A stretch of DNA of 64,000 bases from an uncultured Tateyamaria sp. (GCF_947497045.1 NZ_CANMEU010000002.1:310001-374000), one strand, 5' to 3'. Shown: positions 41,412-55,719, counted from the stretch's first letter. Notes: generated from the sequence alone by a model not told the origin. A program made the numbers and translations.

Positions 41412-42823
41412 ACCCCGATGGATTCGGGCGGATTGTCGAGCAGGTCGCGCATGCGCACCAAGGCACGCTCGTAGCTTTCGATGCCCACGCCTGCGTTGAC
41501 CGCAAAACGCACCGCATGGGGCGCGCGCGCATCGCGGCAGGCATATTCCTCGGCCGCGCGGATGCGCACGCCCTGCGCCTCGGCCGCCTGCACAAAGGCC
41601 CCCGCGCGCCACCCTTCGGGCAGGCGCAGCCACAAAAATGGCACGTCGCTGCGCCATTCCAGATCGTAACTGCCCAACACATTGACCGCGCAGTGAACAT
41701 AAGCCCCGATTTCATCGCGCGCGCGCTGCATCATCGGCGCAAGCTCGGGATGCACCAGCAATTTTGCCGCCAGATCCGTCATCGGCGTGGCCAACCCGAA
41801 AAAGGAATACTCCGCCGTGCGCCGCAACACCGCCGCCTGCCCTTTGGGCGCAACCGCAATGCCAAGGCGCAAGGCCGGGGTCACCGATTTCGAGATCGAC
41901 GAAATGTACCAACTGCGCTCGGGGGCAAGCATCCGGTAACTCGGGGCCTGCGCGGCCCCAAGGCGATAACAGTCGTCCTCGAGAATGCTCAGGTCATGGC
42001 GGCGGATCACCTCGACCAACTCGGCACGCCGCACCTCCGGGGTAAAGCCGCAGGTCGGGTTATGCACCTCGGGCGATGTACAAAAAACCTGCGCGTCATG
42101 GGCCTTGATCGCCGCCTCAAGCGCGTCGGGCAGCACCCCGTGTTCGTCCATGGCCACCGGGATCACATCCGCGCGCAGCAACTCTGCGGCCCGTCGAAAG
42201 CCGGGATAGGCCAGATCCTCGACCAGCACCGCAGGGCGGCGACCCCGCAAAAGCGCCTGAAAGATCAACATGATGGCGTTTTGCCCCCCATGGGCCAACA
42301 CGATGTCATCCGTGCTGAAAGATCCCAGAGGGGCGGAGGACAACCACGCCTTTGCGGCCTCGCGCGCAGGCGCGGCCCCGCTGCGGGTCGGGTAGTGCAT
42401 CATCCCCGATGGCGGATCGGCGGCAACCTCGCCCAACAGGGCGCGGATGAGCGTCGCCTGCCCCACACTCGGTAAATGCGGTGAGAACAGATTGACCTGA
42501 TAGGGCTGGTATTCCGAATTGTGCGTGGCCGAATCCACCTCAAGCGGAATGTCCGTCCACAGCGGCGTTTTGGGATCAGGCGTGGCCACAAACGTGCCCC
42601 GCCCCACCTCGGCGCGCAGCGTGCCATCATCGGTGAGCAGCGTGTAGGCGCGCGCCACCGTGCCCGGTGTTATGCCCAATTTCCACGCCAGATCACGCAC
42701 CGGAGGCAGCTTTTCACCGTTTTTCAAGTGATTTGAGGCGATCCGGGCGCGAATGGCCTCCATCACCGCCTTGTATTTCGGCCCCGATGTCTCAAGCAGG
42801 TCAGGTCGCCAAATTGTATCCAT
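41408..42823 (-). CDS. MocR/PdxR-type GntR regulator with aminotransferase-like domain
   Basis: N-terminal wHTH (YKAVMEAIRARIASNHLKNGEKLPPVRDLAWKLGITPGTVARAY) plus PLP aminotransferase fold domain. Confidence 0.92.
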   Translation of the reverse strand: MDTIWRPDLLETSGPKYKAVMEAIRARIASNHLKNGEKLPPVRDLAWKLGITPGTVARAYTLLTDDGTLRAEVGRGTFVATPDPKTPLWTDIPLEVDSATHNSEYQPYQVNLFSPHLPSVGQATLIRALLGEVAADPPSGMMHYPTRSGAAPAREAAKAWLSSAPLGSFSTDDIVLAHGGQNAIMLIFQALLRGRRPAVLVEDLAYPGFRRAAELLRADVIPVAMDEHGVLPDALEAAIKAHDAQVFCTSPEVHNPTCGFTPEVRRAELVEVIRRHDLSILEDDCYRLGAAQAPSYRMLAPERSWYISSISKSVTPALRLGIAVAPKGQAAVLRRTAEYSFFGLATPMTDLAAKLLVHPELAPMMQRARDEIGAYVHCAVNVLGSYDLEWRSDVPFLWLRLPEGWRAGAFVQAAEAQGVRIRAAEEYACRDARAPHAVRFAVNAGVGIESYERALVRMRDLLDNPPESIGV

Positions 42824-42903
42824 TACAATATTTCCGTGGATTCAGTACGCGCCGTTATTGTACCTTTATTTATGGCAGCCTTGCCATATTGTGTCAATAC
42901 AAT
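42813..42903. promoter_or_regulatory. Cluster of ATTGTA/TACAAT half-sites between divergent genes
   Basis: ATTGTA-tccat-TACAAT 42813-42829; ATTGTA 42857-42862; ATTGTG-tcaa-TACAAT 42888-42903. Confidence 0.6.
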
Positions 42904-42918
42904 TACAGGAGATTTCCC

Positions 42919-43152
42919 ATGACACACCACATGATGAACGCCGATCCGAGCCTCACCTATCTGACGGCGCAAACCCGCATTCCTGCGGCTTCGGTTGTCG
43001 CGCTCAAATGTGCGGTGGTGCTGTCGAAATGGGCCACACGCCGCCGGTCACGACTGGCCTTGGCGCAGCTGACGCCAGCGCAGTTGCGCGATGTGGGACT
43101 GACACCCGCTGCCGCCTCAATCGAAGCACAGCGTGTGTTCTGGCGGGCGTGA
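42919..43152 (+). CDS. DUF1127 domain small protein
   Basis: 77 aa; WATRRRSRLALAQLTPAQLRDVGLTPAAASIEAQRVFWRA. Confidence 0.85.
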   Translation: MTHHMMNADPSLTYLTAQTRIPAASVVALKCAVVLSKWATRRRSRLALAQLTPAQLRDVGLTPAAASIEAQRVFWRA

Positions 43153-43186
43153 CATCCCCGTGGCACCCGCCAGACCTCTTCCTTGC

Positions 43187-43213
43187 GGCCGGGTTTCTCC
43201 CGGCCGTCTTTTC
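43187..43213 (+). terminator. Intrinsic terminator after the DUF1127 gene
   Basis: GGCCGGG-tttct-CCCGGCC followed by gtctttt. Confidence 0.7.
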
Positions 43214-43239
43214 ATTATTTAACAGATGCCAAGAGCACT

Positions 43240-43677
43240 TTATTGAGGCAGGTCGACACCTTGCGGCGGGATCGCATAGGTCAGACTGGCACGCGCGACG
43301 GGCTGGACCATGCCTTGAGAAAAGATAAGCACATCCGACACCGATAATTGCCTGCCAAGTTTCAGCAGACGACCTTGCGCGATCAGATCCACGCCCGCAG
43401 CGGGCTTGCGCATGAAATCAATCGAACAGTTCGTGGTGACCGCCAGCGCGCGCGGCCCGATCTGGGCCAGCGTCACCATATAGGCGGTCACATCCGCCAG
43501 CCCGAACATCGCAGGCCCCGAGACTGTCCCTCCGGGGCGCAAATGGTGATCTTGTACCAACAATCGCAAGGTCACGCCCGTCTCCGTCACCTCTTCGACA
43601 TTGAACTCGCCCGCCACTTCCAGAAACACCTTTTGCAGAAACGCGTTCATCTCGGTTGCGGTCATCACGGGTTGCAT
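43240..43677 (-). CDS. PaaI-family thioesterase (hotdog fold)
   Basis: LRPGGTVSGPAMFGLADVTAYMVTLAQIG...ALAVTTNCSIDFMRKP; start re-placed at 43677. Confidence 0.88.
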   Translation of the reverse strand: MQPVMTATEMNAFLQKVFLEVAGEFNVEEVTETGVTLRLLVQDHHLRPGGTVSGPAMFGLADVTAYMVTLAQIGPRALAVTTNCSIDFMRKPAAGVDLIAQGRLLKLGRQLSVSDVLIFSQGMVQPVARASLTYAIPPQGVDLPQ

Positions 43678-43734
43678 ACTTTTCCTCACTGCTGGCGTGA
43701 CGTAGGGTTTGCCCGAAACCGGGAGGAGGGCAAG

Positions 43735-44520
43735 ATGGCAATTCTGGAACGTGAGGTCACCGGTGCGGTGGCGCATCTGCGCATGAACGCGCCCGAGCGG
43801 TTGAACGCACTCTCGGATGAGATGATAGCGGCGGTGCACACCACGCTGGACGATATCGCCGAAGATCGCAGCATTCGCGCGGTGGTTCTGTCGGGGGCGG
43901 GCAAGGCGTTTTGCGCGGGCCACGACCTGAAACAGATGACAGCCGGGCGGCAGGCCGAGGATGGGGGCACAGCCTATTTCGCGGACCTGTTTGATCGATG
44001 TGCGGCGATGATGGCCCGTATCCAGTCCCTGCCCCAACCCGTGATCGCCCAGGTCCACGGCATCGCCACTGCTGCCGGATGCCAGTTGGTTGCAACCTGC
44101 GACCTGGCCGTCGCCGCCCATGGGACCCGGTTTGGGGTCAACGGGGTCAATATCGGCCTGTTCTGCTCAACCCCGATGGTCGCACTGTCACGCAACATCC
44201 CGCGCAAGCATGCGTTTGAAATGCTTACGACCGGCGACTTTGTCGAGGCCGCGCGCGCAGCTGAGCTGGGCCTGATCAACCACGCTGTTGCGCCCGACGA
44301 TCTGGAAACCGCCACAACCACCCTCGCCCGGAAAATCGCCGACAAATTGGGCAGCGCCGTCAAGATCGGCAAAGAGGCATTCTATGCTCAGGCCCAGATG
44401 AGCACGGCAGATGCCTATGCCTACACGGGCGATGTCATGGTCAAAAACCTTGCTGATGGCGACACGCAGGAAGGGATCGCCGCCTTCATCGCCAAGCGCA
44501 CGCCAGAATGGAACCAATAA
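43735..44520 (+). CDS. Enoyl-CoA hydratase/isomerase family protein
   Basis: AVVLSGAGKAFCAGHDLKQM, QPVIAQVHGIATAAGCQLVATCDLAVAA; start re-placed at 43735. Confidence 0.93.
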   Translation: MAILEREVTGAVAHLRMNAPERLNALSDEMIAAVHTTLDDIAEDRSIRAVVLSGAGKAFCAGHDLKQMTAGRQAEDGGTAYFADLFDRCAAMMARIQSLPQPVIAQVHGIATAAGCQLVATCDLAVAAHGTRFGVNGVNIGLFCSTPMVALSRNIPRKHAFEMLTTGDFVEAARAAELGLINHAVAPDDLETATTTLARKIADKLGSAVKIGKEAFYAQAQMSTADAYAYTGDVMVKNLADGDTQEGIAAFIAKRTPEWNQ

Positions 44521-44655
44521 CCCATTGAATTTGAATGAAATTACGCACGCTTTAGGGTTGTTTCCAAATCAAGCCCGGATTATTTCCAAATCAAGCGTAG
44601 TAATTTGGGCACAAATGCGGCACAAATAGGACACAGTTCATCGGAACTGACATAC

Positions 44656-44734
44656 TTTTGGGTCGCCGTCGGCGGAAGGTCCCTCCAGATCAGCCTCTCA
44701 CTGATCGACCATTCCCGCAGCGGCGACCCCAAAA
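44656..44734. repeat. Nested inverted repeat (~79 bp) upstream of trmFO
   Basis: Outer arms TTTTGGGTCGCCG (44656-44668) / CGGCGACCCCAAAA (44721-44734); inner arms GATCAG (44688-44693) / CTGATC (44701-44706). Confidence 0.7.
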
Positions 44735-44807
44735 CCACCCCACATAAGCATGCACCTGAACCCACCCCGCGGTTGCGCGTGTGCGATCCATGCCCTACAT
44801 CCCCGCC

Positions 44808-46160
44808 ATGACAGACACATTGCATATCGTTGGCGGCGGCATGGCCGGGTCCGAAGCCGCCTGGCAGGCCGCGCATATGGGAATTTCCGTGGTGATCCAC
44901 GAAATGCGCCCCACCGTCGGCACCTTTGCGCACCAGACCGGATTGCTTGGAGAAATGGTGTGTTCAAATTCGTTCCGCTCCGATGACAGTGAGCAAAATG
45001 CCGTCGGCCTGCTGCACTGGGAAATGCGGGCGGCCAACGGGTTGATCATGCAAACAGCTGACAAACATCGTCTGCCTGCGGGTGGTGCATTGGCGGTGGA
45101 CCGCGAGCCCTTTGCCCAATCCGTAACAGACGCGTTGATGGTGCATCCCAATATCCGCGTTGAATATGAAGAAATCACCACCCTGCCCGAAGACGGCCAC
45201 TGGATCATCGCGACCGGGCCTCTGACGTCCTCTGCCCTGGGTCAGGCCATCGCTGCCGAGACGGGCACCGAAGCACTCGCGTTTTTCGACGCCATTGCCC
45301 CGATCATCTACCATGACAGCATCGACATGAGCAAAGCGTGGATGCAGTCGCGCTATGACAAGGGCGAAACCGAGGAAGAGCGCACCGCTTACCTCAACTG
45401 CCCAATGGATCGTGACCAATACGAAGCCTTCATCGACGCGCTGCTGGCCGCCGACAAGACCGAGTTTCACGAGGGCGAAACGGCCGGGTATTTTGACGGC
45501 TGCCTGCCCATCGAAGTGATGGCCGAACGGGGCCGCGAGACCTTGCGCTTTGGCCCGATGAAGCCTGTTGGTCTTACCAATCCGCACGCGCCCGACATCA
45601 AACCCTATGCCGTTGTCCAATTGCGCCGCGACAACAAACTGGGCACGCTCTACAATATTGTCGGGTTCCAGACCAAAATGAAGTACGGCGCGCAAACTGA
45701 TGTTCTTACACAAATTCCGGGCCTCGAAAGTGCGCGCTTTGCCCGCCTTGGCGGGATCCATCGCAACACCTTCCTGAACGCCCCCACGCTGCTGAGCGCG
45801 GACATGTGCCTCAAGTCCCGCCCCAATATCCGCTTTGCCGGCCAGATCACCGGCGTAGAGGGTTATGTGGAATCCGCCGCAATGGGTCTGCTGGCGGGGC
45901 GCATGGCCGCGACCGAAATCCTGGGCGGCACACTTGCCACCCCACCCAACACAACCGCCATGGGCGCATTGATCACCCACATCACCGGCGGCGCGGATGC
46001 AAAGACGTTTCAGCCAATGAACGTCAATTTCGGACTGTTCCCGCCAGCCGAAGGCCTGAAAGGCGGGCGCAGAGGACGCAAGGACCGCTACAAAGCCTAT
46101 ACAGATCGCGCCAAAATCGACTGGCAAGACTGGCTCGCCCCCCAAGCCAAGGCGGCCTGA
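44808..46160 (+). CDS. trmFO: Methylenetetrahydrofolate-tRNA-(uracil-5-)-methyltransferase TrmFO
   Basis: [70 protein letters not shown]. Confidence 0.96.
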   Translation: MTDTLHIVGGGMAGSEAAWQAAHMGISVVIHEMRPTVGTFAHQTGLLGEMVCSNSFRSDDSEQNAVGLLHWEMRAANGLIMQTADKHRLPAGGALAVDREPFAQSVTDALMVHPNIRVEYEEITTLPEDGHWIIATGPLTSSALGQAIAAETGTEALAFFDAIAPIIYHDSIDMSKAWMQSRYDKGETEEERTAYLNCPMDRDQYEAFIDALLAADKTEFHEGETAGYFDGCLPIEVMAERGRETLRFGPMKPVGLTNPHAPDIKPYAVVQLRRDNKLGTLYNIVGFQTKMKYGAQTDVLTQIPGLESARFARLGGIHRNTFLNAPTLLSADMCLKSRPNIRFAGQITGVEGYVESAAMGLLAGRMAATEILGGTLATPPNTTAMGALITHITGGADAKTFQPMNVNFGLFPPAEGLKGGRRGRKDRYKAYTDRAKIDWQDWLAPQAKAA

Positions 46161-46210
46161 CTTCTTTTGACCAAAAATACCGCGGGGGTCTGGGGGCTGG
46201 CCCCCAGGTC
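46161..46210. repeat. Dispersed intergenic hairpin repeat, copy B
   Basis: cttcttttgaccaaaaataccgcgggg + hairpin CTGGGGG-ctgg-CCCCCAG; first 27 bp identical to copy at 60495. Confidence 0.85.
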
Positions 46211-46264
46211 CCGGTTTTGAGGCTGACCCTAGCCACCGGACGCCTCACCGCCTAAACTGTCGCC

Positions 46265-46870
46265 ATGACAAAATTTCTGAACAAAGCGTACAAGGCCCGC
46301 GATGCCGCCTCCACCCGCACGCTCTATGATGACTGGGCCGCAAGCTATGAGGCGGAAGTCTGTGAAAACGGCTATGCGACACCGGGGCGCTGTGCGGATG
46401 CGCTGGCGCGGCGGGTCGATGATCTGGCCGCCCCTGTCCTCGATTTCGGATGTGGCACCGGGCTCTCCGGCCTTGCCCTCAAACATGCCGGGTTCAGCAC
46501 CATTGACGGCGTGGATCTGTCCGAGGAAATGCTGAACGGTGCACGCGACAAAGGTGTTTACCGTCATCTGGACCAGATCGAAGCCGGGCAAGACCTGCCA
46601 CGCACGGACTACACAGCCATGGCCGCCATCGGCGTCATCGGCGCAGGCGCAGCCCCGATCAGCGTGCTGCACCAATTGATGCGCGCCCTGCCACACGATG
46701 GCAAACTGGTCTTTTCCTTCAACGATCACGCTCTGGAAGACCCGGCAAACATGGCCGGCGTGTCGGAATGGACCGACTGCGGTGCCGCCCGTTTGCTGTT
46801 CAAGGAGGCCGGCGCACATCTGCCCGGAATCGACCTCAACTCCACCGTCTATATCCTTGAGAAAGCGTGA
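46265..46870 (+). CDS. Class I SAM-dependent methyltransferase
   Basis: APVLDFGCGTGLSGLALKHAGFSTIDGVDLSEEML. Confidence 0.9.
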   Translation: MTKFLNKAYKARDAASTRTLYDDWAASYEAEVCENGYATPGRCADALARRVDDLAAPVLDFGCGTGLSGLALKHAGFSTIDGVDLSEEMLNGARDKGVYRHLDQIEAGQDLPRTDYTAMAAIGVIGAGAAPISVLHQLMRALPHDGKLVFSFNDHALEDPANMAGVSEWTDCGAARLLFKEAGAHLPGIDLNSTVYILEKA

Positions 46871-47730
46871 CATTTCGAACCCGTTTTGCACCGTCTCCGA
46901 CCGGGCCACTGCATTTGGGGCACGCCTATTCCGCTTTGCTCGCGCAGCAGATGGCGGCACGGCACGGTGGTGAATTCCTGCTGCGGGTTGAGGACATTGA
47001 TCAAAGCCGCGCCCGCCGCGCCTGGGAGGCGCAGATTTACGACGATCTGAGGTGGCTGGGGCTGACCTGGCCAATGCCAGTGATGCGCCAATCAGACCGA
47101 CTCGCGACATACCACGACGCGCTGGATCACCTGTGGGCGGCGGGGTTGCTCTATCGCTGTGACTGCAATCGACGCGATATTGCCGAAACGCTCAGCGCGC
47201 CGCAGGAGGGGGCACCGTTGCACGGCCCCGATGGGCTGATCTATCCTGGGACCTGCCGTACCAAACATCCCCGCACCGGGCCCCGTCCACAGGACCACGC
47301 GCTGCGGCTCGATATGGGCGAGGCTACGTCTGCCATGACACTCAGACCCTATGTCGAAACCGGGCTGAAACCGGGCGAGATAGCCCCGGACGACCCCGTG
47401 CGCACCATCGGGGATATCGTTTTGGCGCGCCGGGACATGGGCACGTCCTATCACCTTTCGGTGGTTGTGGATGATGCAGCCCAACAGATCACGGATGTGG
47501 TGCGCGGCGTCGATCTTGCCGCGGCCACAGCGATCCACGTCATCTTGCAACAGCTGTTGGAGTTGCCCACGCCGCGCTATCACCACCACGCATTGATCCG
47601 GGATGAGGCGGGCAAACGACTGGCCAAGCGCGATGATGCGCGCAGCCTTGCGACCTACCGCGCCGAGGGCAGAACACCCGACGGTATCCGCGCCATGATC
47701 GGGTTGTCTCCTTCAGACCTGACAGGGTGA
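46867..47730 (+). CDS. gluQ: tRNA glutamyl-Q(34) synthetase GluQRS
   Basis: TFRTRFAPSPTGPLHLGHAYSALLA, KRLAKRDDARSL; GTG start. Confidence 0.93.
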   Translation: MTFRTRFAPSPTGPLHLGHAYSALLAQQMAARHGGEFLLRVEDIDQSRARRAWEAQIYDDLRWLGLTWPMPVMRQSDRLATYHDALDHLWAAGLLYRCDCNRRDIAETLSAPQEGAPLHGPDGLIYPGTCRTKHPRTGPRPQDHALRLDMGEATSAMTLRPYVETGLKPGEIAPDDPVRTIGDIVLARRDMGTSYHLSVVVDDAAQQITDVVRGVDLAAATAIHVILQQLLELPTPRYHHHALIRDEAGKRLAKRDDARSLATYRAEGRTPDGIRAMIGLSPSDLTG

Positions 47731-47755
47731 AGGCCAATCAGGCGCGCAGCCCCAG

Positions 47756-48121
47756 TCACACCATCGGCGACATCAGCTCCACCTCGGAACCTTTTGTCAC
47801 ATCTGTATAAAAACAAGTGCGCCGCCCGGTGTGGCAGGCCGGTCCGACCTGCCTCACCTGCATCAGGATACAGTCCCGGTCACAATCAATACGCAGTGAC
47901 ACAAGCTCCTGCACATGGCCCGATGTTTCGCCCTTGATCCAGAATGCCTGACGCGAGCGCGACCAATAGGTCACCCGCCGGGTCTCAAGCGTGCGGCGCA
48001 GTGCTTCGACATTCATCCACGCCATCATCAGCACCTCGCCACTGCCCACATCCTGCGCAATCGCAGGCACCAACCCTTGTGCATCGAACTGCACCGTGGC
48101 GGGGTCAAAAACATCACTCAT
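47756..48121 (-). CDS. hisI: Phosphoribosyl-AMP cyclohydrolase
   Basis: [70 protein letters not shown]. Confidence 0.97.
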   Translation of the reverse strand: MSDVFDPATVQFDAQGLVPAIAQDVGSGEVLMMAWMNVEALRRTLETRRVTYWSRSRQAFWIKGETSGHVQELVSLRIDCDRDCILMQVRQVGPACHTGRRTCFYTDVTKGSEVELMSPMV

Positions 48122-48198
48122 GGCAAAACCTTTTTGCATCTGGATCAGACCCGCTTATGTAGGGACAAAGCACAACCGACACCAGAGACGCCACGCAT

Positions 48199-48651
48199 AT
48201 GCCCGCCGATACCGACCTGATCAAACTCTACTCGAACCGGATCCTCGCGCTGGCGGCCGACATTCCGCATCACACCCGCCTGCCCGACCCGGATGCCAGC
48301 GTCAAGAAACGCTCGCCCCTGTGCGGATCGACCGTGACGGTGGATGTGAATGTGGCGGACAACAAGATCGTGGACTTTGGTCAGGACGTCAAAGCCTGCG
48401 CGTTGGGTCAGGCGGCCGCGGCCGTGGCCGGCGACGCCATCATCGGGCGGACCCTGGACGAGTTGATCGTGGCGCGCGACAGTCTGCGTGCGATGCTGAA
48501 GTCGGGCGGCCCGGCCCCATCCGCGCCGTTTGAAGGGTTTGAGGTGCTGGAACCGGCCCGCGAGTACAAGAATCGCCACGCCTCCATCCTCCTCAGCATC
48601 GAGGCCACCGTCGAAGCCATGGAACAGGCGTTGCAATCGGACTGCGCCTGA
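48199..48651 (+). CDS. IscU/NifU-N-like iron-sulfur cluster scaffold protein
   Basis: SPLCGSTVTVDVNVADNKIVDFGQDVKACALGQAAAAVAGDAIIGRTLDEL. Confidence 0.82.
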   Translation: MPADTDLIKLYSNRILALAADIPHHTRLPDPDASVKKRSPLCGSTVTVDVNVADNKIVDFGQDVKACALGQAAAAVAGDAIIGRTLDELIVARDSLRAMLKSGGPAPSAPFEGFEVLEPAREYKNRHASILLSIEATVEAMEQALQSDCA

Positions 48652-48723
48652 ACACCCATCTTAGTCAAATCTGAACGATTAGCGCCTAGGGGTGGTCAAC
48701 CTTTATACTGCGAAAGACCTTGG

Positions 48724-50118
48724 ATGACGGCCCACCCTGAGTTTCCCGATATGCCGCAATTGAATGCACTTGCACAGGCGGCTTCTGCACTCGGGTATGA
48801 AATTGTTGATATCGCGGGCTTTCTCGACATGGTCGAGGCGCAGGCCCGCGATCAGCGCGCCGCCCTTTCCGCGCTTGAGCGGGAAAGCGGCGCGATCGAA
48901 ACCGCCAATGATGCCGCGCAAGAGGCGGCAAGCGATCTTGGGCACAGCGTGGCGCGCACATCCGAAGATGTCAGCCACTCCGCCGCTTTAGTCCGCGCGT
49001 TTGGCACCCAATCGCGCGAAGTCGCGACATGGGTCCAGGGGCTGTCCGACCGCAGCGGTGAAGTGGCTGAGACATTAAAGGCCGTGAAATCCAACAACTC
49101 GCAAATTGCAGCGATCTCGATGCAGGTGAACACCCTCGCTATCAACGCCAAGATCGAAGCGGCCCGCGCGGGCAAAAGCGGGCGCGGCTTTGCCGTGGTC
49201 GCCGAGGCCATCAATGAGCTGTCGCAAAAGACCAAAGCGGCCGCCGCACAAATTTCCACCAATATCGAAACACTGACCGGGTGGATTTCGGCCCTTGGGA
49301 TCGAAGCGCGGGATGTGGCCGAAAGTGCTTCAAAACTGATGGAACACAGCACCCAGACCGACCAGGCGCTCAGCCGGATGGAGCAATCCGTTGGCGACAC
49401 AAAATCTCAAGCCGACCGCATCGATATTGAGACAAGGAAAGTGCGCGCCGCCGTCGAATTATTCGCACCCGACATGAAAGAGATCGGCAGCAGTATCGTG
49501 GCCACCACCGATGGGATCAAACAGGCCCATGCCCGGATTGAACGGCTGATCGACACGTCCGAAGAAATTGTGCAATCCACCGCTGACCTTGGTGGGCTGA
49601 CGGATGATGCGCCCTTTGTTGAGCATGTGCGCGCGCAGGCCGCAGCTATCACAAAGGTGTTTGAAGGTGCCATCGATCAGGGCAAAATCAGCGTTCAGGC
49701 CCTGTTTGACCGCACCTATGTGCCCATTCCGGGCACGGCCCCCGAACAGGTGCGTACTGCCTATGTCGACCTGCTCGATACTGTGTTGCCCGCAATTCAG
49801 GAACCGGCACTCACCTTCGATCCAAGGGTGGTGTTTTGTGCGGCGGTCGATGTGAATGGATATCTGCCGACGCACAATCGCAAATTCTCACAACCTCCGC
49901 GCGACGATATCATCTGGAATACCGCCCATTGCCGCAATCGGCGCATTTTCAATGATCGGGTGGGCCTGAAGGCCGGGCGCAGCACCGCACCGTTCCTGTT
50001 GCAAGTGTATCGGCGCGATATGGGCGGCGGCCAATATATGATGATGAAGGACCTATCGGCCCCGATCACCGTACGGGGACAGCATTGGGGGGGCTTGCGA
50101 CTAGCCTATATGTTTTAA
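48724..50118 (+). CDS. Soluble methyl-accepting chemotaxis-type protein with C-terminal sensor domain
   Basis: MCP hairpin tip VNTLAINAKIEAARAGKSGRGFAVVAEAINELSQKT near the N-terminus; no TM; C-terminal Cache/PAS-like VFCAAVDVNGYLPTHNRKFSQP... Confidence 0.85.
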   Translation: MTAHPEFPDMPQLNALAQAASALGYEIVDIAGFLDMVEAQARDQRAALSALERESGAIETANDAAQEAASDLGHSVARTSEDVSHSAALVRAFGTQSREVATWVQGLSDRSGEVAETLKAVKSNNSQIAAISMQVNTLAINAKIEAARAGKSGRGFAVVAEAINELSQKTKAAAAQISTNIETLTGWISALGIEARDVAESASKLMEHSTQTDQALSRMEQSVGDTKSQADRIDIETRKVRAAVELFAPDMKEIGSSIVATTDGIKQAHARIERLIDTSEEIVQSTADLGGLTDDAPFVEHVRAQAAAITKVFEGAIDQGKISVQALFDRTYVPIPGTAPEQVRTAYVDLLDTVLPAIQEPALTFDPRVVFCAAVDVNGYLPTHNRKFSQPPRDDIIWNTAHCRNRRIFNDRVGLKAGRSTAPFLLQVYRRDMGGGQYMMMKDLSAPITVRGQHWGGLRLAYMF

Positions 50119-50142
50119 CCTGTTGCCCTCTTTACCCAAAAA

Positions 50143-50178
50143 AAAACGCCGCACATCCTGTAAGGATGGCGGCGCAAG
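50143..50178 (-). terminator. Strong intrinsic terminator in minus orientation
   Basis: aaaaaaaaa CGCCGCACATCC tgtaa GGATGGCGGCG on + strand; minus transcript reads hairpin followed by U9. Confidence 0.75.
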
Positions 50179-50321
50179 GAAAGCGTGTCTTGCGGGGGGC
50201 AGATCCGTCACCCCCCGAGGCAATTGGGGGGATCCGTAAACGACAGGCAGAGCCGGTTACGAAGGAGAGCGCCAATTTGGGACGGGCGCAAAGAGGATCA
50301 AGGCAAGTACGCAGGCAGTAA

Positions 50322-50450
50322 TCAGATCAAAGAAGGCAGATGCAGACCCACCACCAGCATCACCATCAATGCCGCCGCCCCAAGCGCATCCTGAAGCAAT
50401 GTCGCTTCGGCCCGGGTGGCAATCTGTTTGATGTGGTGCAGCGTGGTCAT
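50322..50450 (-). CDS. Unannotated 42-aa small membrane protein, putatively SOS-regulated
   Basis: Reverse complement reads MTTLHHIKQIATRAEATLLQDALGAAALMVMLVVGLHLPSLI*; GGAG upstream; single hydrophobic segment; not in the ORF track. Confidence 0.65.
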   Translation of the reverse strand: MTTLHHIKQIATRAEATLLQDALGAAALMVMLVVGLHLPSLI

Positions 50451-50509
50451 ATCAGCGTCTCCGTTCCTGAAGTTGCCTCTTTGTTCTCATATTCTTAACA
50501 ATCCGTAAA

Positions 50510-50544
50510 GAACTTTTTAAGAACATTTGTGAACTTTTTAGAAC
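50510..50544. promoter_or_regulatory. Candidate LexA/SOS operator: GAAC-N7-GAAC plus two more phased GAAC half-sites
   Basis: GAACtttttaaGAACatttgtGAACtttttaGAAC; first pair matches the alphaproteobacterial LexA motif GTTC-N7-GTTC read on the other strand. Confidence 0.65.
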
Positions 50545-50551
50545 AAACGCG

Positions 50552-55622
<5,071 letters not shown>

Positions 55623-55678
55623 TCTAGGCTCTCCAAACTTGGGGTGTCTTGGGTTGAACTAAACGTGAACTGAAAAGG

Positions 55679-55693
55679 TTAACCACACGTTAC
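55679..55693 (-). promoter_or_regulatory. CtrA-like box upstream of ctrA
   Basis: TTAA-ccacacg-TTAC, one mismatch from TTAA-N7-TTAA, 57 bp upstream of the ctrA start. Confidence 0.6.
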
Positions 55694-55719
55694 CCTTGAG
55701 GCAGAGATAGCACAACAAC

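Noticed and set aside
50495-50509. CtrA box TTAA-caatccg-TAAA near the putative SOS operator
   Set aside because: One mismatch from consensus and low-complexity AT context; kept only as a weak possibility.
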